Origin: Welwitschia mirabilis | Taxonomy: Eukaryota; Gnetophyta; Gnetopsida; Welwitschiales | NCBI GenBank assembly: GCA_051453625.1 | Contig: JBOZIK010000001.1 | Coordinates: forward strand, 268,444,851 to 268,508,850 | DNA: 64,000 nt | Reading direction: 5' to 3' | Made by a program: the position numbers and the translations under genes | The notes under the pieces: generated by a model | Seen by the model: the letters and a program-made list of their open reading frames with translations, nothing else | Told to the model about the DNA's origin: nothing | Database searches by the model: none | Shown here: positions 48,770-60,549 of the stretch, piece after piece | Numbering within the stretch: the first letter of the stretch is position 1 | Layout of the letters: each line of letters opens with the position of its first letter

Positions 48770-49930
48770 ACATAAGGTCTATTTAGATAATAATGCTAAA
48801 TTAATTAGGTAACCCCAAAGAAGACTCAATGTATTCCATAGGAAAATTAATAAATATGAAATCATTAAATTTATGAATGCTAGGATTATCTACCCATTTA
48901 TGATAGTGAGTGGGTTAGCCCATTAACTATGGTGTCAAACAAAGATGAAAAATGGAGAATGTGCATATACTTTATAAAACTTAATGAGGTAAGAAGAAGA
49001 CCAAAATTTTAACTTTTTGAGTAGGATTAAATTTAGTAATAATGTTTTTAAGTCTGATAGATAAACCATATTATTATTTAGCTATTACATTTCTTTTTCT
49101 AATAGCTAGTCAGATGTATAAGAATAATTGAAGCATTGGTCATAGCCTCAAATAAATTTTAGAAGCTCATAAAGGTCCATTCATAGGAATGGTTCAAAAA
49201 AGTCTTTATGAGACTTTGACTAACTCATGACATTCTTAATTACCTCTTAACTTAGTTATGTTAGGATCTTTGACTATTATTATAACTTACCATTATATAT
49301 TCTGTGTCTCTTAACCCTTATTTAGCTATTGATTATAGTATCTAACTTTCTTTATTTAACTAATAAAGACCATTTTTCATTACTATTTATTGATCAAGTA
49401 CTTAACTACATTTAAGGCCATCTACATTATTGTTTTTTTTATTGTTATAGTGGCTACAACCAAGTTTACATAGCCAGTGAGAATTAAGACAAAACAACAT
49501 TTACTTCACCTTTTAGGATTTTTTTTCTTTAGGATAATGTTCATTAGTTTGTGCAATGCATCATTTACCTTTCAAAAAGTTATGATAAGAATCATTCTAG
49601 ACATGATTTTGAAATCTATTAAAATTTTCATGAATGATGTTTTTATCTTTGGGAATTCTTTTGCGAAAATCATGGAGAGATTAGAAAAATTTTTAAATCA
49701 TTGAATAGAAAGTAGCTTGTGCTTGAGTTAGGAGAAGAGTTACTTCTTAGTAAAAGATGGAATTATATTATGCACCACATTTTAAATAAAGAAATGAGAT
49801 TAAAACTAGTTAAAGTTACCATTATTAATAACCTTCCTCCACTTGTCAATGTCAAACAACTTAGATCTTTTGTTGGACATGTTGATTTTTACCAAAACTT
49901 CATTAATAGTTATGCCAAAATATGTATCTA
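48770..49930 (+). pseudogene. Unit F reverse transcriptase, with internal insertion
   Basis: PQRRLNVFHRKINK near 48810 and SEWVSPLTMVSNKDEKWRMC near 48908 match the RT N-terminus. The frame reaches FIKLNEV, is interrupted by 362 bp (49004-49365), and resumes as KDHFSLLFIDQVL, then YSGYNQVYIASEN and DKTTFT. The palm motif SLCNASFTFQKVM, then IFMNDVFIFGNSFA (normally FMDDFSVFG, first aspartate changed to asparagine), lies in the open stretch 49477-49704. NNLPPLVNVKQLRSFVGHVD at 49850 closes RT. Stops and frameshifts occur between these blocks. Confidence 0.9.
49004..49365. mobile_element. 362-bp insertion in RT with 7-bp direct repeats
   Basis: The RT reading on both sides identifies the joint. 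Direct repeats aagacca flank it (48997-49003 and 49366-49372); with one G/A difference the repeat could be 8 bp. The insert is AT-rich, has no coding frame and no obvious terminal inverted repeat, so its class is open: hAT-like MITE, other short element, or fragment. Confidence 0.7.
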
Positions 49931-50345
49931 AGCCTATTATAGAAGGACCTAATTAGAATAAATATTTTGAGTTAATGTATGCTTTAAGAAACATCAAATA
50001 GGTAATGTGTTGGAATAAAATAGTAAAAAGGAATATAGATTATTAGCTACATTAGTAAGACCCTCTGAAGTGCCCAACTTAACTACATAATCATGGAAAA
50101 GAAATGTTTACAATTATCTTATAGTTAGCTAAACTTAGGTACTACCTTCTTAGACATCATATTAACATTTATATTAATTATATTATAATCCTTTATCTTT
50201 TGACTAAGAAGGACCCTAATCTCAGATTAATTAGATGGATGTTGTTAATGAAAAAATTTAATCTCATCATTACTAATAAAGAAAAAAATATAAATATATT
50301 GTAGATCATTTATCTTGAATCCCTCAAGATAAAAGATCTCTTCAC
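49931..50345 (+). pseudogene. Unit F RNase H remnant
   Basis: SAQLNYIIMEKKCLQLSYS near 50060 matches the EAQxNYTTTEKELLAVVYA motif. RTLISD and IRWMLLMKKFNLII near 50230-50270 match the RLIRWVLLLQEFDLEI end. Catalytic residues before 50050 are not readable. Confidence 0.75.
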
Positions 50346-50399
50346 TTCTTACCTAACTTTCCCATTGAAGATACATCTCCTGATGAAAAACTATTTGTA

Positions 50400-51400
50400 G
50401 TTAAATAACTTTTTTCTATATCTTTTCAACATCCTAATCCAAGACATGTAGATATTATTATTTACTTAGTTACCACAAAAATGCCTTAGAATTGGACTAG
50501 AAAGTAATGGAAATCTTTTCTTAGTAAAATAAGAGATTATGAATGATGTAAACTACATTTGTACCATAGGTGTAAATACCAAATCATATGCAAGTGTGTA
50601 CCCACGTGTGAACAAACAAAAATCCTAACTTTAAGTTATGGTGGTATATGTGGTGAAAATTTTAATGGTCAATAGATATTCGTTAAAATTTTTTAAGTAG
50701 AATTTTGTTAGCCCAATTTTTTCTTACACTCTTTTAACATTTCTAGAAGATGTGATGCTTGTCAACACTTAGAAGTCTTTTTAAAATCCAAAATATGTAT
50801 TTATAATTTATTCTAAAATGTAAACCTTTTAATTATTAGGATATTGATTTCAGAGGCCCTTTAAAATAATATCCTTTAAATAAAAACTATATTATTATGG
50901 CTATTAATTTTGCAACTAAGTGGGTTGAGGATATTCCTACTACTTTTAATGATGTCAAAATTGTATGTTATTTTTTTGATTCAAATATCTTTCATAAGTC
51001 CTTTTTTTTAAGGCTTTGGATTAGTGACTAAGGAACTCATTTTTCAAATAAAATAATTTGGAAATATCTTCTTTTAGTAGAAATGTAACATAGATTATCA
51101 ATGATTATCATCCTCAAACTAATGGCCAGGCTAAGACCTCTAATAGAGAAATTAAAAAGATGCTCTAGAAACTTTTGTAATAATAAAATGTTAAGATCTC
51201 TAAAACTTAATAATGTTTTTTAGGCTTATCATAAATCTTGGTGTAATTCCCTTGGTTTCTCTTCATATAAACTTCTATACAGGAAGGTGTTCTTCTAGTT
51301 AATGTGTGCTACAACTCATACAAAATAGTGCATCAACTTGATCTTCTTAATCTTGATGAGAATATTCAATTTTGACTAGCATAATTGCAATACCTATATT
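50400..51400 (+). pseudogene. Unit F integrase remnant
   Basis: CDACQHLEVFLKS-like residues near 50755 fit the zinc-binding end. MAINFATKWVEDIPTTFNDV at 50897 matches VAVDYVSKWVEA with the first catalytic aspartate changed to asparagine. WISD-stop-GTHFSNK at about 51020 keeps the second aspartate (ISDGGTHF). Next come residues like NGQA and AYHKSW near 51120-51240 and the YRLVFGK-like end. The product strand-transfer centre is lost, and the frame has many stops. Confidence 0.8.
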
Positions 51401-51589
51401 AAAACAAACCTATGCTATTCATAAATAACTCATTCACAAAGATTAAGCTAAAACTATCCATAATAAGTAACCTTTAAATAGTTGTTGGAAGTGCTTCAAT
51501 CAGTATTTCTAGAAAACAATTAAGTGCATCTTAGTCATAACAAGTTAACTTATAAATGGTTATAGCTTTATCTTATAGAAAAATTACAT

Positions 51590-51900
51590 CCTAATTGATT
51601 AGTTAATATTTCTAATCTAAATACTAAGAAAAAAATAAAGGTTAATGGATAATGGTTAAAACTCTATTAATCACTTAATGATTATCATTTTACCATGAAG
51701 ATGATTGAAAAAAATTAACTTAAAATATCCCCTTAATCAATATGGATATCTTCTATTTGCCATTATTTGAATGGTTTCAAAGCTAAATCTTTGGTTAAGT
51801 TATTCTATTATTTGATTACTTACTCACTTGGTTTTATGCTAAAACTTACTTTAGTTATCATAGAAGTAATTTTACTTCTAAATTCCTATAGTGATAAATA
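51590..51900 (+). pseudogene. Unit F pol C-terminal tail
   Basis: VNISNLNTKKKIKVNG near 51602 matches the integrase tail (F-x-VNGQRLKPY type). The following 250 bp are homologous to 55900-56180 in unit G, which ties the two units together. Confidence 0.6.
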
Positions 51901-51943
51901 TTGAACTTCAACCAATTATAAGACATTCCCATTGCTTTGAGTA

Positions 51944-52021
51944 TCAATTCCTATGATGTTTTTCTTAACTAAAACTTGAACTTCAATTCCTATGATGTTT
52001 TTCTTAACTAAAACTTGAACT
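51944..52021. repeat. 39-bp tandem duplication, two copies
   Basis: 51944-51982 and 51983-52021 both read tcaattcctatgatgttttt and on through cttaactaaaacttgaact. Confidence 0.9.
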
Positions 52022-52464
52022 TCATGATCCTTATCCATGCGTGACATCAATTTTAAAAATTTTAGCACATGAAACTAGGTAGATTAATAATCTTCTTTTT
52101 TTTAATGACATCCAAAACCTGATAAACTTGTTAAAAGTATAAATTTTAAACCAACTCAAAAACTGGAAAATTTAAAAAGAAGGATTGACATAATAAGCCA
52201 TACGAAAATAATATTTATTTAGTAAAAATCATCAAAGAATACATAAAATATTGTGTAATGGAGTATAGTAAAAGAAACATGACAATGGTATAATACTACC
52301 TAAGAAAAGATAAAATACATTTTAATAGTGCTAATGAAAATGATGAAATAAGCATAGTGTGAAGAATGTGTTGAACAAATTAAGTTTATAATAAGAAAGA
52401 ATAGGTGTCCTCAACTAGATCTCTAATATTTTCCTATCATTCTCCTAATTTTAAACATCATAAT

Positions 52465-53045
52465 NNNNNNNNNNNNNNNNNNNNNNNNNNNNNNNNNNNN
52501 NNNNNNNNNNNNNNNNNNNNNNNNNNNNNNNNNNNNNNNNNNNNNNNNNNNNNNNNNNNNNNNNNNNNNNNNNNNNNNNNNNNNNNNNNNNNNNNNNNNN
52601 NNNNNNNNNNNNNNNNNNNNNNNNNNNNNNNNNNNNNNNNNNNNNNNNNNNNNNNNNNNNNNNNNNNNNNNNNNNNNNNNNNNNNNNNNNNNNNNNNNNN
52701 NNNNNNNNNNNNNNNNNNNNNNNNNNNNNNNNNNNNNNNNNNNNNNNNNNNNNNNNNNNNNNNNNNNNNNNNNNNNNNNNNNNNNNNNNNNNNNNNNNNN
52801 NNNNNNNNNNNNNNNNNNNNNNNNNNNNNNNNNNNNNNNNNNNNNNNNNNNNNNNNNNNNNNNNNNNNNNNNNNNNNNNNNNNNNNNNNNNNNNNNNNNN
52901 NNNNNNNNNNNNNNNNNNNNNNNNNNNNNNNNNNNNNNNNNNNNNNNNNNNNNNNNNNNNNNNNNNNNNNNNNNNNNNNNNNNNNNNNNNNNNNNNNNNN
53001 NNNNNNNNNNNNNNNNNNNNNNNNNNNNNNNNNNNNNNNNNNNNN
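52465..53045. other. Assembly gap, 581 N
   Basis: Between unit F 3' UTR and LTR2. Confidence 0.95.
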
Positions 53046-53282
53046 TCACTATCATTAGACTTTCCATGGTGCTTGGATGAGGATTCTTGACAAGTGCTAT
53101 ATGATGAGGAGGTCTCTTAAAAGTTAAGATAATGTTGTTATTTACTACTTGCTTAAGTAGAAATCTATCAGATCTATTAATACATCTAAGAATATTTCTA
53201 TGTTATAGTAGAAGTATGACAGAGGCTAGATATTATTGCCCATATAAAGTTCTAAGTGCCAATGGGTATATCACTGGAGATG

Positions 53283-54294
53283 TGATGAATGCACAAATTA
53301 GCTGTATTTAATAATGGTTATGAGTATAATTTCAAATACATTTGATAGGTTTAATAATTAAATTAATTCTTGTTTATGTCAAGAATTAAAGATAAAGACT
53401 AAGCATAATTAAAATAAAAAATGAACAATTATGAAGGCAGTAGTTTATTATAATGGCAGTCAGACTAGTAATGGAGAAAACAACCTATCTATCACTAGGT
53501 TTCACTTAGCACTACTTAAACAAGGGGATAAGATAATGAAATACTACTAGATTCCATCTACTATTAGATTTTAAAAAGTACAAGTGATAATAACCAATTA
53601 CTAATAACTTTTATTTGTTACTTAAATGTATCCATTCCTTCTTGATTAGAAATTGAAATACCCATCTACCATAATAATCATTACATCTATTACTAAATAT
53701 ATATTATAATGTTTCACCTAAGTTTCATTTACCATATATCCAAACCTATAAAAACCCTAATGACATTCCATGTCCTCATCCTTCTGTGAATCAAAGTAAA
53801 TTATGACATTGAAGTAGTTTAAGCAAGGGATCCATCTACTTGTGAAAAACATTCTCCTTAGCATTGATCTATGTTTTCTATATTGATGTATTACTATTTA
53901 CAAGTGGATGTAATTGAAAGTGCAAGTGCTAATAAAATTAAGTGTGCTTTTCCTCAAATTCTCTCTTTATATCTTTCTTATACTTTATGTTAACATCAAT
54001 ATAATATTCTCCGAGATTAAATTAAGGCCTAGCTTGGGTGATAATAAGTTAATAAATTCATTACTTAATTACATTTAGGACATTACATTTATTTCTATTG
54101 CATGCTTATTTCCATTGCATTGCATTCCATCTGATCAATTATATCATTGTTTTTATTCTTAAATTATTAAAAATATTCCATTGTTTTATTTACTAGCTTA
54201 TGACATTCTAGTAACACCTAAGTCTTATGTGCTAAGATTAGGTGAAATTGCTAAAGTAAATACATATCTCTAATGCATGCTTAAGAAATAATAA
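53283..54294 (+). repeat. LTR2 of Tat-type array
   Basis: About 1012 bp, from tgatgaatgcacaaattagc to gcatgcttaagaaataataa. TATA box TATAAAAA at 53747-53754 is followed by ccctaatgac and tcctcatccttct, shared with LTR3. Confidence 0.8.
53747..53754 (+). promoter_or_regulatory. TATA box of LTR2
   Basis: TATAAAAA, preceded by ccaaacc. LTR3 has the same at 57904-57911, which supports it as the LTR promoter. Confidence 0.6.
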
Positions 54295-54318
54295 TTTTGG
54301 TTTATTGACAAGGAAGTG
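54295..54318 (+). promoter_or_regulatory. Decayed tRNA-Asp-type PBS after LTR2
   Basis: ttttggtttattgacaagga against ttttggcgccgttgccgggg, with one deletion and mainly transitions. Confidence 0.65.
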
Positions 54319-54779
54319 TTTAGGATTCAAAGGTTGGTTCTCATTACATGAGTAAGTAATTGATTTCAATATTATTTACTTATTTTGTGTGTATATATAG
54401 GCTTTCTTCCTTTTCCTTTTCATTTTAGTTTTATTTTATTTTTTTATTTTTGAGTATAAACTTGTGGATCACCTTTCCTCACCCATTACCCATTCTAATA
54501 ATCCCTGATTCTCTTTTATGAATTCTTCATCCTCTTCAAAATGTCTTTTAAGTTCTAAAAGCATTAGATAAGTTCTTAATTATAGAAAAATAGAAGTCCA
54601 AAATTCTTAAAATAACACTTTAAAAAATATTTATGAAAAGAAAGAGAAACTAGACATTAGAGAAAAATGATGTTAAAAATAGGAAATGAGGTCTTTTATC
54701 TTTTCAACTTTTATATAGAAATGATGATGCTACTTAATATTTAAGACATCCTCTCACATTTAGATAGGCATTTGATAAT

Positions 54780-55380
54780 AGGTTTGGTAAGCTCCAACTT
54801 CCTCTCAAATAGAAATATGAAGAAGAAGTTAATTCCTTGTACAACTCTTTTCAACAAAGTGTAATTCAAACTAACAGATTCAATAAAATCCTAAAGAAAT
54901 TAGTAGAATTTATTACTTAAATATATGGACAAGAAAAACATTCTCAAGCCTATTCCATCATGCCTACTACCTTTTACCTTAAAAATTATGAGAAGAACTT
55001 TAACAATAATGAAGAAAACACTAAAAATTTTATACAAGATAGTAATAACTCTTGTTTTGATAATGATGATGAAATGGTAGCATTAGATTATGAAACATTA
55101 GATTAATATCTAGTATTCAACCCTTTAGAACATAGCAAACATAAAAGAAATAATGTTGAAACTCATCAACTAAATTATAAATAAAAGAATGATAATTCCA
55201 TAGATGTTGATATAGAAATTGATCTTTTTGGTAAATTTAACAACTTATAAAATGATAATAAACATAATAAAGAGAATAGGAATAAGGAAGAAACTATGGT
55301 AATACAACAAAGATCAATAAAGGATAGATTTATTACACTAAAACAAATTAATCCAACTCAAAGAACCTAATAATATGAAA
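54780..55380 (+). pseudogene. Unidentified ORF remnant in unit G
   Basis: One frame runs for about 600 bp with only a few stops (TAA/TAG, several where CAA or CAG would be expected). It reads YEEEVNSLYNSFQQSVIQTN, KILKKLVEF, then acidic parts (NEENTKNFIQDSNNSCF, DNDDEMVALDYETLD) and later NRNKEETMVIQQRSIKDRFI. It is rich in N, D, E and K, and I do not recognise a gag, protease, RT or integrase motif. It lies where gag would be in a normal element. It could be a diverged gag, an extra retrotransposon ORF, or captured sequence. Confidence 0.45.
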
Positions 55381-55859
55381 AATATTTTTTTCATCTCTTT
55401 AGCTTAGTTCTGTATGTGAAAATCAAAATAACATATCCTACTCTCATACATTAACTTGTGCTATTAATTATCTATAAACTTTTAAAAAAATAAATTATAA
55501 TTTCCTGGAATCTTGAATTAGAAAAAGCCTCACTTGATTGATGAAAAACCATGCCTTAAGTTAAGTACTAAAGATATTTTAATTATTACAAACATGGTCT
55601 AGTTAATCATCTTAAAAATACTCCTAATATTTCTTGGATTCACCCTTACTTTGAGACTAGTATCATTGATATTCAATTATAATTATTGAATGTAATTTAT
55701 GCTTATAACACTATGAATTAGTTTGACAAGATGTTTTTTAAGGTGCTATTAAGATACTTCTAGATAATCGTCTTTAAAAATATTCATCTACCCTTTTTAT
55801 TCTATAAATTAATTTCCAAATGCATTTTTGCTTGTTTTATAAAGAAAGTACATCATAGT
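55381..55859 (+). other. Unit G, unassigned
   Basis: No domain found. Pol from protease to integrase should be here or in unit F style before the tail but is absent, which makes unit G a deleted, non-autonomous copy. Confidence 0.45.
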
Positions 55860-56180
55860 GGATCTATTGGAATTTCTAAATTAAACCCTTATGAGAAACT
55901 AATTGTCAGAGAATAATGATTATCTAATGATTATCATCATGTTATAAATATAATAGAATCAATTGACTTGAAATCCTCTTGACCCAAAGGATGTTTTATC
56001 TTTGTCATATCCAAATGATTTCTTATCTAGATTTCTTGGTTGAAATATTTTAGTCCTTAATTATCTCTTTACTTTATTTTATGCTAAATTCCATTTGAGT
56101 TTTCATGTAAGTATATTTACTTTAGACATTTTAAAGTGATAAGATTATTCAATATTAAGACACTCCAAATCTATAAATTT
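55860..56180 (+). pseudogene. Unit G pol C-terminal tail
   Basis: SIGISKLNPYEKLIVRE near 55862 matches the integrase tail. The DNA that follows parallels 51640-51940 (attatctaatgattatcatc here, cacttaatgattatcatttt there; tttattttatgctaaa in both, roughly). Confidence 0.6.
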
Positions 56181-57412
56181 TCTATTGAAAGGAAAACGTA
56201 TACATTATTTTGTTATATAATCAATTATGCCAAATCATATGATTCTCTTTATCTATGTATTTTCCTAGTTTATCATTTAAATGATTAATCAATGTTTGTT
56301 AAAAAAAGACAAAAAACAAAAACAAAGAGCAGAAGAGAGAGAATAAAAAATAGGGAAAGAAAAAAATGATTCATCCTCTTATTTTATGATATTCTATTGC
56401 AAGCATACTAGGTTAAATTTCTCAGGGCCTTTGTTAGTGTGATATGGTGGCTATAGAAATATATTAGAGGGTTATTTGATCATGATTGAACTTCTTCTTA
56501 TGGATCCTTAGACACTTAATAGTGATTTCACCTCATTATCATGATAAATGGTATTTTCTAATATTCCACTTGCTTAATTTCTCATAACTCTAGAGCCATG
56601 CCTTTAGGAGCATTTGTAACAAATTAATTATTGGATGGTAGATTGGTAAGATTCCATTTGTTATTATAGTTAATGATTAAATAAAATTATGATTCTAATA
56701 TGGCATTAATGTTTTACAAGATAACTATTTAGATTTCCTCATGATAACCACCCTTTTTTAACTTGATATTATATGTTATTTAGCATTGAACCATGCATCT
56801 ATAATATTAAATAATTTTATGACATATACCAATGGGTTTTATTAGGATAGCATTTAGTATGTAATAGTTAATCTTATTCATCTTTATTTTTACTCATCTT
56901 TACTTAGTATTTTCATAGTGTTTTTCTTTAGTTATTTCAAAGTCATGTTTATGCTCACTCTTATTCTTTATAGGACTAACACCATTATTGTAAATAATTT
57001 GTCATTTTTTAAACTCACTTCATATCATTATTCTTTTTATCATTAATTATTAATTTTACATATCATCCCTTATTTTCTTTATTTTACTTTTTTTTTCTTT
57101 TTCTTTTATGTTTGTGTTTTTGCACTTTATTATAGCTAACCTCTTTCCTTTGATGTATCTTTTGCAATATTTCAGATGTTAATAAGATCAATTAAGATAA
57201 CTTACTCATACCTTTTGTGCCTTTAATCTAGTTACTATTCATTTTTTTGTGATGACTACTTTAAATATCATTTTTCTTAAGGAATGATGAGATATGCATT
57301 TTAAATAATAATTTATTTATCCTTAATCTAAAGTATTATTTTTATTCCCTAATCAAATTAGCTTACTTCTATTCCTTTCTTCTTTTTTTATGATGAACTA
57401 ACAAATACTCAA
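56181..57412. other. Unit G 3' UTR
   Basis: Non-coding, AT-rich. A purine-rich stretch (agcagaagagagagaat) lies at 56327-56343. I see no further feature. Confidence 0.5.
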
Positions 57413-58534
57413 TGAGGTGCTATGATAACTTAGCCATATTTGATAATGGTTTTGAGTTGCTTTTAGGTATCTTTGATATGTTTAAGAATCATATTGACGC
57501 TTTTGATGTTAAAGATCAAATAAAAATAATTAATTATAATTTTAAAAAAAGAAAAATTATTAAGGATTTCAGGGTATCTTCCAAATGGTAGTTAGATAAG
57601 GGAAGGTGGCAATGACCTATCTCCCACTAGATTTCACCTAACACTAGATTTCAAGAAGTCCAAATGGTAGTTGAATGTGGGAAGAAAACAAATACCTATC
57701 ACTAGAATTCACCTACCATAAGATTCCAAGAAGCGTAAGTGGTAGTAATCAAAAAATAATTACTTTTATTTGTTACTTAAATGTAACCATCCTTTGTTGG
57801 TTAGTAATTACAATTATCCACTTACTACTAGTAATCATTACATTTATTACTTAATTTATATTATAACTACTCATCTATCACTTACCTACTACCTATTCAA
57901 ACCTATAAAAACCCCTTTAGGAAGTCTTATTTCCTCATCCTTCTTTAAATCAAAGAAGCTTATGATATTAGAACATGTTAAGTAAGTGATTCATCTACTT
58001 TTGAAAGAATTTATCCTTGGTGTTGAGTTGTGTTTTTTCCATTGACGTATTAGTATTTGTAAGTGAAGTTAATTTAAAGTGTAATTAGTAATGAGATTAA
58101 GTGTGCTTTTTTTCAAATTTTCTCTTTATATCTTCCTTGTACTTTGTGTTAATGTTAATCGAGTACTATTTTAGATTGAATTTGATATAGATATAAAGGA
58201 TAAAAACCAAATTAAGTAATAATAAGTTAGTAAATTATCTAATTAATAGAATTTAGGACATTGCATTTTTCCCCCTATTTCATGCTTATTTCCATGGCAT
58301 TCCATTCCATTTCATTACTTGTATTGATGTTTTTATTGTTAACTTATTAAAAGTACCAAAAATATATTATCTACCCTTTTGTCTTGAATGAATTAATATT
58401 CTAATATTCCTTTGTTTACTTTACCACTTTACAAAATTTAAGTTACACCCTATACTAGTGTATGTCATGTATTAAGAATAGGTTAAATTGTTCAACTAAA
58501 GATATATCTCTAATGCATGCCTAAGAGAGAGACA
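57413..58534 (+). repeat. LTR3 of Tat-type array
   Basis: About 1122 bp, from tgaggtgctatgataactta to gcatgcctaagagagagaca. TATA box at 57904-57911. U3 contains a near-tandem repeat of tttcacctaacactagattt and ccaaatggtagttga-like words (57590-57740). Confidence 0.8.
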
Positions 58535-58560
58535 ATTTGGTGGAATGTCTCGTAGAAACT
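58535..58560 (+). promoter_or_regulatory. Decayed PBS after LTR3
   Basis: atttggtggaatgtctcgta against tttggcgccgttgccgggg. A PBS here means LTR3 is also a 5'-type LTR or the product of recombination. Sirevirus sequence starts just after it. Confidence 0.5.
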
Positions 58561-58589
58561 TAACATATGGATAAGTTACTTATCTTTAC

Positions 58590-59150
58590 ACCCTAATTTT
58601 TATGTGGTGACAAGCCCAAAAAAGAACTTCAGACTCACTTAGTGATTGTTTTTGTATCTCCTAAATCTACCCTTATAGTATGTGCACGTGTATCTATGGA
58701 GAATCTTCTTACATCTTGAGCTATACTCTGTGCCTCTTTGGGACTATTCCTTCTTTACTTTTGAACCATTACCAATGCATGCTTATCATTATTAATTTTT
58801 TAAATTTATGTATTCATCTCTTCAAATAGGAGTTCCTTGCTCTCATTGAATATTCCCTGTGCAAACATGTCCTAGCATTTCTTAAGGTGCATTATTTTCT
58901 TATGAATATTCCATTGTATTTTGGTAATTACTTTGATACCTTTTTTAATGGAATACAACACCTACAATTCAACTAATTTAGGTTGATTAAAGAATAGCTT
59001 TTAAGAACTAATACTTTCATTTCTTAGCTTTGAAGACCACCTCTTTTTACTAAAACCTAAAAGTGGCTTCTTAGTCTTGATTAAATTAAAAGAAGAAATT
59101 GTAATGTTATCATTAAAAATAAGCAAGTTGATGAAAAATGGATGTGAGTA
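58590..59150 (-). pseudogene. Sirevirus env-like/ORF3 remnant, second copy
   Basis: The minus-strand frame reads NLIKTKKPLLGFSKKRWSS near 59085, VITKIQWNIHKKIMHLKK near 58920 and NSPKEAQSIAQDVRRFSID near 58745, with few stops between. Shares the PKEAQ segment with the first Sirevirus. Its function is unknown, and the assignment to the extra 3' ORF of Sireviruses is by position and homology to the other copy. Confidence 0.55.
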
Positions 59151-60549
59151 TTAAAATATCATGTCCCTCCAAATTACATACTCAATATCAATCTAAATAC
59201 TAGCTAGTAAATGATAAATAACAAATGTTTGCATAATAATAAAGTAACTATGGCTATCGTCTCTAACAAGAATATCGTAAAAAACTATCAAACTGAAAGT
59301 GGATGCATTATGAGTTATTTCTTACTCAAGTCATTCATTACTAATGGTGTAACATTGGTTACCTTTATGAGATGTTAGTTTCTTTTCAAGTTTCTTCAAC
59401 TACTATACTTGTACAGATTCTCTTAAAGGTAGAGAGATATACCTTATAGACATCTATTAAATCTATACTAAGAAAACTACTTACAAACTAAGGAGATATG
59501 TTAAAAACAAAAATTTCACTTACTTACACTAAAAGAGAACATTATTAATCATCTATTTCATGCATATTCTAATAAAATTATTAAAACATCTAACCAAGTA
59601 TGCTTTATGAGAGATCACTAATTTCTACTAACCAAGGTGCTCAAGTAGTTATGAATTTCAATTTTCCTATTGGATTTGGATCCCAGAGTCCTTTATAAAA
59701 GTTATTTCTATCTCTCAATAGCATTTATATTGATAAATAATGGTTCTTACCTATTTTTTTAAGTGGCATCTTTTCCTTTTTTCCCCTTTAGATTCCTTTC
59801 TAAAATTTGATGTATCCTTCGTGTAAATGATCCTTGAAGAAAAAGATTATAAATTAATAACAACTCAAACTATAACTTAAAAGGGAAAAATAAATATTTT
59901 TAAATGAAAAAATGTCTTTAGTGGAGGTAGGAGACATCTTACAATGGCAAAACTTTCAAGATAAAGGGCTTAAGAACCTAGAGTAAAAGATATCTAGCTT
60001 GTGTAAAACCAAGAATGATGTTTAAAGGGAAGACTTTTTCTCTTTTTCTTTTTAGAAACATATGATCCTAACAATTGAATACGATTTTACCTAGATTATA
60101 TATTTTTAAATTTTAATATGTTTAAAACATGTTTTCGACACATTTATAACATAGAAGCCATCTATGCCAAATTGAACCTAAAAAATCAAGCTTTTGATAC
60201 AAGACATATATGATCTAAGAAGACATCTATACTCAAATCATTTAAAATTTGAGGGGGAAAAAGGCTGAAAATAAAATAGTTAATCATCACAAGGCATCCT
60301 AAGTAAGAAGAGATGGTAAAATATAAAAAAAAAAAGATTATGTAGCAGATGTTTATAATAACATAAGAAATTTATGAGATGCGAAAATCTCTACATGATA
60401 AAAGACACCTATATGGAATATGCTCAAAAAAACTTTAAAATAGTGAAATATGCATGATAAACCTATCACTAATGCACCACAACTCTAATTAAATGAAGAT
60501 TGATAAAAATAACTATTATAGTTAATAGAAGGTCATATACCTCTAACTT
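59151..60549. other. Sirevirus spacer between pol and env-like region
   Basis: Non-coding. Contains several agacatct-type words (about 59935, 60220, 60405) and a gagggggaaaaagg purine tract near 60255 on the plus strand. Confidence 0.5.

Larger units (their letters stand above)
51901..53282. other. Unit F 3' UTR with tandem duplication and 581-N gap
   Basis: Non-coding. Contains a 39-bp tandem duplication (51944-52021). The gap at 52465-53045 may hide a 3' LTR of unit F. No LTR-like sequence is visible outside it until LTR2 at 53283. Confidence 0.5.
44685..58534 (+). mobile_element. Tandem Tat-type Ty3/gypsy array with three LTRs
   Basis: Plus strand: LTR1-PBS-gag-protease-RT-RNase H-integrase (unit F), gap, LTR2-PBS-unknown ORF-pol tail (unit G), LTR3-PBS. 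LTR2 and LTR3 resemble each other more than either resembles LTR1. The region after integrase in F (51590-51900) and in G (55860-56180) is homologous. Such arrays can arise by recombination between LTRs or by insertion of one element next to another. Confidence 0.75.

Noticed and set aside
54780-55380. Host gene captured in unit G
   Set aside because: No recognisable domain and no exon structure can be shown; kept as an unidentified ORF remnant instead.
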